Shown piece by piece: positions 1 to 5,359 of a stretch of DNA of 11,963 bases. The DNA is from JAENWH01 sp038248745 (GTDB taxonomy: Bacteria > Bacillota > Clostridia > Peptostreptococcales > Anaerovoracaceae). Positions within the stretch are counted from its first letter, which is position 1. Each line of letters starts with the position of its first letter. The translations under genes and the position numbers were made by a program. The stretch spans positions 1 to 11,963 of the forward strand of contig JBBRXC010000044.1 of the NCBI GenBank assembly GCA_038248745.1. The letters run 5' to 3'. A model generated the notes under the pieces. It saw only the letters and a program-made list of their open reading frames with translations, did no database searches and was not told the DNA's origin.

Positions 1-1
1 A

Positions 2-151
2 TTAGAACAGGTTCTTATGACCATAGGAAAAAATGATTTAGAGCAAATTATTAATGAAGATGGTCAGGCCGAAATGGTTTGCCAGTTTTGTAGAAAAAAA
101 TACCACTTTGAAAAAGCTGAACTGGAAAAAATCCTGGAGGAGATACGATGA
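2..151 (+). CDS. hslO: Hsp33 family redox-regulated molecular chaperone, C-terminal fragment
   Basis: The open frame enters from the left edge and gives 49 residues before a TGA. Hsp33 is a cytosolic holdase chaperone activated by oxidation: a C-terminal zinc centre of four cysteines (a CxC pair and a CxxC pair) releases zinc and unfolds. The fragment shows the second pair as VCQFC followed by KKYHF, preceded by an acidic stretch (LEQIINEDGQAE) typical of the family's zinc-switch domain. The first cysteine pair and the N-terminal domain lie outside the window. The stop codon overlaps the ddl start as ATGA, so the two genes are probably translationally coupled. Identity rests on a short but characteristic tail. 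Confidence 0.85.
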   Translation, partial: LEQVLMTIGKNDLEQIINEDGQAEMVCQFCRKKYHFEKAELEKILEEIR

Positions 152-1185
152 ATAGGTTAGGAATATTATTTGGCGGACGTTCCGGGGAACATGAAGTTTC
201 ATTGATGTCAGCATCCTCAGTAATTAAAGCAATGGATAAGAGTCGTTTTCAAATCGTCATGATTGGTATTTCTAAAAGTGGTGAATGGCTCAGATATGAT
301 GGACCCATTGAACATATTGAAAATGGACAATGGGAAAAGCTGGCTAGACATGTTGAAGTGGGTTCTTTAAAACAAGAAGTAGATATCGTTCTTCCTATAT
401 TACATGGCCCATACGGAGAGGATGGCACCATTCAAGGTCTTTTTGAAATGCTGGATATCCCTTATTGCGGATGCGGTGTTTTAGCTTCTGCTGTTGCAAT
501 GGATAAAATGGTCTCAAAAGAATTATTTGTGAAAGCAGGTCTTCCTGTTTGTCGGTACACGTTGGTTTTTTCAGAAAAACTCGAGAATCCGGCGGAAAAG
601 CAAGAGGAAATCCTAAGAATTGAAGCCAGCGTCCCTTACCCCATGTTCGTAAAACCTTCGAATATGGGATCTAGTGTTGGAATAACTAAGGCAAAGACAA
701 GAGCAGGATTGGAAGAGGCTCTTCAAATCGCAAAGAAATATGACAGAAGAATTATTGTAGAAGAAGGAATTGACTGTAGAGAACTTGAAGCTGGTGTCAT
801 TGGAAACTTTAGTGCGGAGGTTTCTATCATCGGAGAAATTCTTCCATCAGCAGAATTTTATGATTATAAGGCAAAATATTTTGATGGCGGAAAGTCAAAA
901 ATGTGTATTCCGGCCGAAATTAGTGAAGAATTATCTGAAGAAATACGAAAAATGGCCTTGCATGCCTATAAAACCATTGATGGGGCAGGCTTCGCAAGAA
1001 TTGATTTTTTTCAGGACAGAAAAAATGGTAAAATATATATAAATGAGATAAATACAATCCCTGGATTTACACGATTCAGCATGTTTCCGCTTTTATGGGG
1101 GCAGGCAGGGATTTTATATATGGAATTGATTGAAAGGATAGTGGAACTGGGATATGAAAGATATAATGCTAAGAATAATAGGTAA
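148..1185 (+). CDS. ddl: D-alanine--D-alanine ligase
   Basis: This cytosolic ATP-grasp ligase joins two D-alanines for the peptidoglycan precursor stem peptide. The 345-residue length is normal for the family. The N-terminal GGRSGEHEVS motif (9-18) supplies the substrate-binding glutamate (E14). HGPYGEDGTIQG lies at 86-97 and the serine loop NMGSSVG at 172-178. The omega-loop FYDYKAKY (237-244) carries the Lys-Tyr pair that matches K215/Y216 of E. coli DdlB. R284, D286, E300 and N302 match the catalytic arginine and magnesium ligands. The omega-loop supports D-Ala-D-Ala rather than VanA-type D-Ala-D-lactate activity. The start follows GGAGGAG at 136-142 with a 5-nt spacer and overlaps the hslO stop. 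The 3' end overlaps the next gene by about 30 nt. Confidence 0.96.
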   Translation: MNRLGILFGGRSGEHEVSLMSASSVIKAMDKSRFQIVMIGISKSGEWLRYDGPIEHIENGQWEKLARHVEVGSLKQEVDIVLPILHGPYGEDGTIQGLFEMLDIPYCGCGVLASAVAMDKMVSKELFVKAGLPVCRYTLVFSEKLENPAEKQEEILRIEASVPYPMFVKPSNMGSSVGITKAKTRAGLEEALQIAKKYDRRIIVEEGIDCRELEAGVIGNFSAEVSIIGEILPSAEFYDYKAKYFDGGKSKMCIPAEISEELSEEIRKMALHAYKTIDGAGFARIDFFQDRKNGKIYINEINTIPGFTRFSMFPLLWGQAGILYMELIERIVELGYERYNAKNNR

Positions 1186-1582
1186 GTCTCTGGTTGGAGA
1201 ATTAGAAGAACAACAGATGGAATTCGTTACGGAAGGAAAGTTTTACGAAAAAGGGGATGCTTTTTATATCGTTTACGATGAGAGCGAACTGTCGGGGATG
1301 CCTGGCTGTAAAACAAGTCTGAAACTGAATGCAAACAGCATTCGAATGAAACGTTACGGGAATGCCATAAGCCATGATACAATTATGGAATTTGAGCGGG
1401 GTAAACGATATGAAGGTTATTACGAAACTCCATATGGTCATTTTGAAATGGAACTTTTGACAAACAGTATCAATAATACGGTTTCCAACGAAGGAACTGG
1501 CAAAATAGACATCGATTACCACATAAGCTTAAAAGGCCTAAGCGAAGGCAGAAGCAGGCTTAATATTGAAATATTATCGTAA
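1154..1582 (+). CDS. DUF1934 domain-containing (YwiB-like) protein
   Basis: This 142-residue protein has no signal peptide or membrane segment, so it is probably cytosolic. The pattern EFVTEGKFYEKGDAFYIVYDESELSG (23-48), then TSLKL and a late YYETPYGHF (89-97), matches the DUF1934/YwiB family as I know it: a small calycin-like beta-barrel of unknown function, common in Firmicutes. The start is uncertain. ATG at 1154 lies inside ddl after a weak GGAACTGGG, and an in-frame ATG at 1166 would trim four residues without touching the domain. The overlap with ddl implies cotranscription with hslO and ddl. Nothing in the sequence gives a biochemical role; a link to cell wall or stress is suggested only by its neighbours. 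Confidence 0.85.
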   Translation: MKDIMLRIIGKSLVGELEEQQMEFVTEGKFYEKGDAFYIVYDESELSGMPGCKTSLKLNANSIRMKRYGNAISHDTIMEFERGKRYEGYYETPYGHFEMELLTNSINNTVSNEGTGKIDIDYHISLKGLSEGRSRLNIEILS

Positions 1583-1621
1583 TGAAGAATGTTATAAAGC
1601 AGAATAATCGTAATGAAGAAT
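1576..1621 (+). repeat. 15-nt direct repeat spanning the DUF1934 stop codon
   Basis: The sequence ATCGTAATGAAGAAT occurs at 1576-1590 and again, identically, at 1607-1621, a 31-nt period. The first copy contains the TAA stop of the DUF1934 gene. The second ends just before the AGGAG ribosome binding site (1624-1628) of the peptidase gene. It looks like a small local duplication that lengthened the gap between the two genes. No function is evident. Confidence 0.7.
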
Positions 1622-1634
1622 ACAGGAGAAAAAC

Positions 1635-3092
1635 ATGGATAGAAAAGTTGTAAAAGTAATAGCTATAGTCATCGTTGTGGCAATGATTATTACTTCTCTT
1701 TCGTTTGTAGTCATATTGCCAAGCTTATTTGGAAATAATGATGATATTGTTTATGGGGAAGAAGTAGGTACAAGCGATCAGGAACTGACGAATCAGATGA
1801 ATTATTTGGAAACATATCTTCGATTTTTAAAAGAAAACTTTAAGGATAAGGTGGATTATCAGGTAATGATAGATGGCGCCTTCACGGGTGCAACGGATGC
1901 GCTAGGAGATAAGTACACGGAGTATTACAAAACAGAAAAAGATAGTTCCAGTTTTCTGGAAAATGTAAAGGGAGAGTTTTCGGGAATTGGCGTGACCTTG
2001 GAAAAAGATGACCTAGGGGCAAAAATTGTTTCTGTTTTTATTATGGCCCCAGCAGAGAAAGCCGGCATTCAAGCAGGTGATGTGGTGACAAAGATTGAGG
2101 GCCTGTCGGTCACGGGGCAGAGTGTTGAACAAATCAGTCTCAAATTGAGAGGATTGGTGGGCACAAAGGTTCTGGTAACTGTAAAAAGGGGAACCCAGGA
2201 GTTTAACTTTGCTATTACAAGAGCAACCATAAAAGCCACAAGCGTTTACCCTAAAATGCTGGGAAATAATATAGGATATATTCAAATTACCAGTTTTGAT
2301 AAGGATACAGACAGTGAATTTGAAATTGCTCTTAAAGAATTAATTGGCAAGGGAGCAGATTCTGTCATTATTGATGTGAGAAATAATGGCGGGGGCCTGA
2401 TTTCAACTGCAGTTGGCGTAGGGAACAGGCTAATTAGAGAGGGTGCGATTTTTCATTACTCAAAGCAGGGGAAAATCGAAGAAACCGTAGCTGCGTCTGG
2501 AGAAGCAAACTATGCGCTCCCGACTATTCTTTTGGTGAACGAAAATTCTGCCAGTGCTTCGGAAATTCTGGCGGGAGCGCTGAAGGACAATAAAGTTGCA
2601 ACCTTAGTGGGAAAGACAACTTACGGGAAGGGAATCGCTCAGATTGTATCTAATGTTGGAAATGGTCACCAAGCCAAGGTTTCTTCCTTTTATTTTACGA
2701 CACCAAACAACAATATGATTAATGAGAAGGGAATCGCGCCTGACTATATCGTTGATAATTACATAAAAAAGGGGGAGGCTGTCATCTTTTCCTATAAGGG
2801 ATTTGCACCAATGAATGAACAGGAAAAACCGGGGTTTGGTGTGACTGGACTAAATGTTTATGGCGCGCAGCAAAGATTATTGCTTCTTGGTTATGACGTA
2901 ACGGTTACTGGAACAATGGATGCAGCTTCATTTGCAGCAGTAAAAAAGTTCCAGGCGGACAATAAACTTTTCTCCTATGGGATCCTCGATTATACAACAC
3001 GAGATCGGGTTGCCCAGGCTTCTTTCAATTATGTTTATGGAACAGGGGATGGAGACAAACAGCTTGAGAAAGCAATCCAACTGTTAAACTAA
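1635..3092 (+). CDS. S41 family C-terminal processing peptidase (Ctp) with PDZ and peptidoglycan-binding domains
   Basis: A 485-residue serine protease of the CtpA/CtpB/Prc type, which cleaves substrates near their C termini outside the membrane. A hydrophobic segment at about residues 7-30, after a short basic start, gives an uncleaved signal anchor. A PDZ domain covers about 112-198 (GIGVTLEKD, then EKAGIQAGDVV). The catalytic core follows: DVRNNGGGL (247-255), the serine motif NSASASEILAGALKD (304-318) and TTYGKGIAQ (328-336). S307, K332 and Q336 have the same spacing as the Ser-Lys-Gln triad of B. subtilis CtpB (S309, K334, Q338). A C-terminal peptidoglycan-binding_1-like repeat spans about 401-462 (GLNVYGAQQRLLLLGYDVTVTG, then AAVKKFQ). 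The start follows AGGAG at 1624-1628 with a 6-nt spacer. Envelope neighbours fit a cell-wall role; its substrate cannot be told from sequence. Confidence 0.93.
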   Translation: MDRKVVKVIAIVIVVAMIITSLSFVVILPSLFGNNDDIVYGEEVGTSDQELTNQMNYLETYLRFLKENFKDKVDYQVMIDGAFTGATDALGDKYTEYYKTEKDSSSFLENVKGEFSGIGVTLEKDDLGAKIVSVFIMAPAEKAGIQAGDVVTKIEGLSVTGQSVEQISLKLRGLVGTKVLVTVKRGTQEFNFAITRATIKATSVYPKMLGNNIGYIQITSFDKDTDSEFEIALKELIGKGADSVIIDVRNNGGGLISTAVGVGNRLIREGAIFHYSKQGKIEETVAASGEANYALPTILLVNENSASASEILAGALKDNKVATLVGKTTYGKGIAQIVSNVGNGHQAKVSSFYFTTPNNNMINEKGIAPDYIVDNYIKKGEAVIFSYKGFAPMNEQEKPGFGVTGLNVYGAQQRLLLLGYDVTVTGTMDAASFAAVKKFQADNKLFSYGILDYTTRDRVAQASFNYVYGTGDGDKQLEKAIQLLN

Positions 3093-3160
3093 AGCCCAAT
3101 ATAAGCATCCGACAATGGGCTTCAAGCCCATTGTCGGATGCTTATATTGGGCTTCCTTTT
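3092..3160 (+). terminator. Very long perfect palindrome, probable rho-independent terminator
   Basis: Positions 3092-3122 and 3124-3154 are perfect reverse complements: 31 bp around a single central C. In RNA this would be a stem of about 28-29 bp with a small GCUUCAAGC-type tip, followed by CCTTTT (3155-3160). The left arm begins on the last base of the peptidase stop codon. Position and T tail suit a terminator, but the stem is far longer than termination needs, so it may also be a repeated palindromic element. Because it is symmetrical it could act on either strand. Confidence 0.8.
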
Positions 3161-3201
3161 ACAAAAAAAGGAGCAAAAACCTGAAATTTCAACTATAACA
3201 G

Positions 3202-3236
3202 CCTGTGGAAAACTTATCCACAGGTTTGTTTTTTGT
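3202..3236 (+). terminator. Hairpin with T-rich tail, containing a perfect DnaA box
   Basis: CCTGTGGA (3202-3209) pairs with TCCACAGG (3217-3224) around a 7-nt loop. A run rich in T follows, so it reads as a second, weaker terminator behind the long palindrome. The right arm and loop contain TTATCCACA (3214-3222), the exact consensus DnaA box. The left arm on the other strand reads TTTTCCACA (3204-3212), one mismatch away. Which reading matters biologically cannot be decided from sequence. Confidence 0.5.
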
Positions 3237-3280
3237 TTGTACTTGTTTTTTTGTGTTTTTACAGTTTTTCTTTTTTCTGT
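3225..3280 (+). other. T-rich stretch upstream of the DUF1846 promoter
   Basis: About 56 nt dominated by T, with repeated T5-T7 runs broken by G or C, lies between the DnaA-box hairpin and the -35 element. It contains no gene. Phased A/T tracts just upstream of -35 can act as an UP element contacting the RNA polymerase alpha subunit, which is one reading. It may also simply be the U-tail region of the terminator. Confidence 0.35.
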
Positions 3281-3281
3281 C

Positions 3282-3310
3282 TTGTGGCCAGAGTCTTAAT
3301 TTGTTATAAT
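3282..3310 (+). promoter_or_regulatory. Sigma-A-type promoter of the DUF1846 gene
   Basis: TTGTGG (3282-3287), a 17-nt spacer and a perfect TATAAT (3305-3310) lie 38 nt upstream of the start codon. The -35 keeps only TTG of the consensus, but the -10 and spacing are ideal. The upstream terminators make a dedicated promoter necessary here. Confidence 0.7.
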
Positions 3311-3348
3311 AATAAAGTTGTTTTTATTAATGAAAGGAAGGTGAGACT

Positions 3349-4863
3349 ATGAGAAAAATAGGTTTTAGCGCAGAAAAGTACATTGAGGAGCAGTCAAAGC
3401 ATATTCTTGAAAGAATTGCGGCGGGAGACAGTGAAAGATTATATTTGGAATTTGGCGGAAAGCTGGTGCATGATAAGCATGCGGCAAGAGTGTTGCCGGG
3501 ATTTAACGAAAATGCGAAAATTGAATTATTGCAAAAGCTGAAAAACGAAGCGGAAATTATTATTTGTATTTATGCAGGAGACATTACAACCAACAAGACA
3601 AGACAGGATTTTGGAATAACTTACGATCTTGAAGTCTTACGTTTAATAGATGCATTCAGAAAATATGATCTGACAATCAATAGTGTTGTTGTTACCAGAT
3701 ACGAAAAACAGCCTTCTGTAGACATGTTCATCAATAAACTGAACAGAAGAGGGATTAAAACATACAAACATACTTTTACCAAGGGATATCCTACTGATGT
3801 AGAGATGATTGTAAGTGATGAAGGATATGGAGCAAATCCATATATTGAGGTCACGAAACCATTAATAGTAGTTACAGGACCTGGCGGTGGCAGTGGGAAA
3901 CTGGCAACATGCTTATCACAGCTTTATCATGATTACAGAAAAGGAATAAAAGTCAGATATGCCAAGTTTGAAACTTTTCCAATTTGGAACCTACCTTTGA
4001 AGCACCCTGTAAATGTTGCCTATGAAGCAGCAACAGCTGATTTGAAGGACGTTAATATGATAGATTACTTCCATCTGGAGGCTTATAGCGAGACTGCGGT
4101 GAACTATAATAGAGATTTGGAAGTTTTCCCAGTTGTAAAAAGAATTATTGAGAAAATTACTGGCCAGGAGGCTGAATATAAATCACCCACAGATATGGGT
4201 GTCAATAGAGCCGGATTCGGAATAACTGATGATGAAGTGGTTCGGGAAGCATCTCTTCAGGAAATAATCAGAAGATATCTAATTGCCCAATGCAATTATA
4301 AAAAAGGCAAGATTGATGAAGATTCATTAAATAGATCAAAATTGCTGATGGATGAGATGGGCATAACTGTAGAAGACAGAAAAGTTGTTCAACCAGCCAG
4401 AGATTATGCTGATTATAAGAGAAACTGTGACGAACGATATGACAACATTGTTGTAATGGCTATTGAAATGCCAGATGGTAGTTTTATTACAGGTAGAAGC
4501 TCAAGAAGAATGGTTGCGGCATCTGCAGTTGTACTGAATGCCATTAAGAAATTATCAGGTCAATCAGATGATATCCATTTAATTTCACCAACGGTATTGA
4601 GCGATATTCAGAAACTGAAAAAAGACATTTTGAAACAAGATAGATCCAGCTTGAATTGTGAAGAAATCCTAAGTGCGCTAACGATTTCAGTTGGCACCAA
4701 TCCTTCGGCACAAGCGGCAGTGGATCAGCTGGTAAATCTGGATGGCTGCAAAGCCCACTGTACGGCAATATTAAGTGACAGAGATGAGCAAACGTTAAGA
4801 TCGCTAGGGTTAGATGTGACCAGTGATCCGGATTATGTGACAACCAATTTGTATTTTGGGTAA
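3349..4863 (+). CDS. DUF1846 (UPF0371) domain-containing protein
   Basis: A 504-residue soluble protein recognised as UPF0371/DUF1846, a conserved family mostly of Firmicutes and Actinobacteria with solved structures but no assigned reaction. It matches over its full length. Landmarks are GFSAEKYIEEQSKHILERI at the N terminus, FGGKLVHDKHAARVLPGF (35-52), IYAGDITTNKTRQDFGITYD (74-93), a glycine-rich P-loop-like VVTGPGGGSGK (174-184), SPTDMGVNRAGFGI (279-292) and a C-terminal TGRSSRRMVAASAVVLNAIKK region. The loop suggests nucleotide or phosphate binding, but this is inference. The start follows AAGGAAGGTGAG (3334-3345), close to an ideal ribosome binding site. It has its own promoter and terminator, so it is probably transcribed alone. 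No signal peptide or membrane segment is seen. Confidence 0.92.
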   Translation: MRKIGFSAEKYIEEQSKHILERIAAGDSERLYLEFGGKLVHDKHAARVLPGFNENAKIELLQKLKNEAEIIICIYAGDITTNKTRQDFGITYDLEVLRLIDAFRKYDLTINSVVVTRYEKQPSVDMFINKLNRRGIKTYKHTFTKGYPTDVEMIVSDEGYGANPYIEVTKPLIVVTGPGGGSGKLATCLSQLYHDYRKGIKVRYAKFETFPIWNLPLKHPVNVAYEAATADLKDVNMIDYFHLEAYSETAVNYNRDLEVFPVVKRIIEKITGQEAEYKSPTDMGVNRAGFGITDDEVVREASLQEIIRRYLIAQCNYKKGKIDEDSLNRSKLLMDEMGITVEDRKVVQPARDYADYKRNCDERYDNIVVMAIEMPDGSFITGRSSRRMVAASAVVLNAIKKLSGQSDDIHLISPTVLSDIQKLKKDILKQDRSSLNCEEILSALTISVGTNPSAQAAVDQLVNLDGCKAHCTAILSDRDEQTLRSLGLDVTSDPDYVTTNLYFG

Positions 4864-4894
4864 AAGATAAATAGTGTAAATATTTCAAGGGATT

Positions 4895-4928
4895 AACAGG
4901 GTAGCTACGAAGGCTATCCTGTTTTTTT
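4895..4928 (+). terminator. Rho-independent terminator of the DUF1846 gene
   Basis: AACAGGGTAGC (4895-4905) pairs with GCTATCCTGTT (4913-4923), 11 bp with one G-U pair and a 7-nt loop, and runs straight into seven T (4922-4928). It lies about 30 nt past the stop codon and is a textbook intrinsic terminator. Confidence 0.92.
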
Positions 4929-4981
4929 GTTGCACTGTTGTCTTTATATGCCAATAATCGACTTATTTATGTAAAAAAGGA

Positions 4982-4995
4982 TGCATAAATAGGCA
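4982..4995. promoter_or_regulatory. Isolated ARG-box-like site
   Basis: TGCATAAATAGGCA shares the centre ATAAAT and the right half AGGCA with the first of the three tandem sites downstream. It differs from the ARG-box consensus TGAATWWWWATTCA at three positions. It lies just downstream of a possible weak promoter (TTGCAC at 4930-4935, 17 nt, AATAAT at 4953-4958). It could be a distal operator allowing looping, or chance in AT-rich DNA. Confidence 0.3.
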
Positions 4996-5184
4996 AGTCA
5001 ATCATCATTACATGTGATAAAACAGTAATCAAATAAAGCGGTAAAGTCAAAAAATATACTTTCTTGCGCTAAAACTCTAAATAGATAGTTTCTGATAAAA
5101 AACAATACTGGAGTCGTATGAAACCCTGAAAGCGTTAAAATATTAGGAAATACAATAAAAAATAGTAGTAAAATATATAATTTT

Positions 5185-5193
5185 TGATATAAT
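5185..5193 (+). promoter_or_regulatory. Candidate extended -10 promoter for the hut operon
   Basis: TGATATAAT provides a perfect TATAAT (5188-5193) with the TGn extension. No good -35 sits 17 nt upstream, which extended -10 promoters tolerate. The transcript would start near 5200, leaving a leader of about 160 nt that carries the three tandem repeats. A small dyad, TTGAT (5184-5188) and ATCAA (5197-5201), straddles the -10 and could be an operator half-site pair. Confidence 0.45.
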
Positions 5194-5245
5194 GAAATCA
5201 AGAAAACAAAATACTCTTGTCCTTGAGTGAAGAGAAGAGCACTGT

Positions 5246-5308
5246 TGAATAAATAGGCATTATCAGTGAATAAATATGCATAATTAGTAAATAAATATGC
5301 AAAATGCG
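5246..5308. repeat. Three tandem 21-bp repeats resembling ArgR/AhrC ARG boxes
   Basis: Copies start at 5246, 5267 and 5288, exactly 21 bp apart. Their 14-bp cores are TGAATAAATAGGCA, TGAATAAATATGCA and TAAATAAATATGCA. The consensus ARG box is TGAATWWWWATTCA; the copies have two, one and two mismatches. ArgR/AhrC operators are typically 18-bp boxes separated by 2-3 bp, which gives this 21-bp (two helical turn) period. The array ends about 50 bp before the hutH start. Sequence and spacing together make an ArgR-family operator the best reading, but no arginine regulator gene is in the window, and AT-rich simple repeats are a possible alternative. Confidence 0.55.
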
Positions 5309-5359
5309 ATTTGGTTATGGTATCGGGATCACGAAGAAAAAGTTTGAGAGGAGAAAGCA

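Larger units (their letters stand above)
4929..5359. other. Non-coding leader region upstream of hutH
   Basis: About 430 bp of AT-rich DNA between the DUF1846 terminator and hutH. I see no supported gene in it. The long minus-strand open frame across 4998-5360 starts with TTG, has no convincing ribosome binding site, and encodes a Phe/Leu/Tyr-rich string whose internal repeats simply mirror the 21-bp DNA repeats. The region holds the ARG-box-like repeats (5246-5308), one isolated box (4982-4995) and candidate promoters (extended -10 at 5185-5193; a weaker TTGCAC-17-AATAAT at 4930-4958). No terminator, T-box or riboswitch-like fold is obvious between the likely start site and hutH. Confidence 0.6.

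Noticed and set aside
148..1185. A VanA-type D-alanine--D-lactate ligase (glycopeptide resistance)
   Set aside because: The omega-loop reads FYDYKAKY with the Lys-Tyr pair of D-Ala-D-Ala ligases, and no vanH or vanX neighbour is present.
3092..3160. A complete miniature transposable element
   Set aside because: The palindrome has no interior sequence between its arms and no clear target-site duplication; only a genome-wide copy search could revive this.
3202..3280. A chromosomal replication origin
   Set aside because: Only one perfect and one near DnaA box are present, there is no box cluster, and no dnaA, dnaN, rpmH or parAB lies in the window.
5246..5308. A CRISPR array or iteron origin
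   Set aside because: The 21-bp units are contiguous with no spacers, there are only three, and no cas or replication gene is nearby.
4930..5359. A HutP-type antitermination leader for hutH, as in B. subtilis
   Set aside because: No terminator hairpin with T run is seen between the likely start site and hutH, the scattered TAG triplets lack regular spacing, and no hutP gene is in the window.
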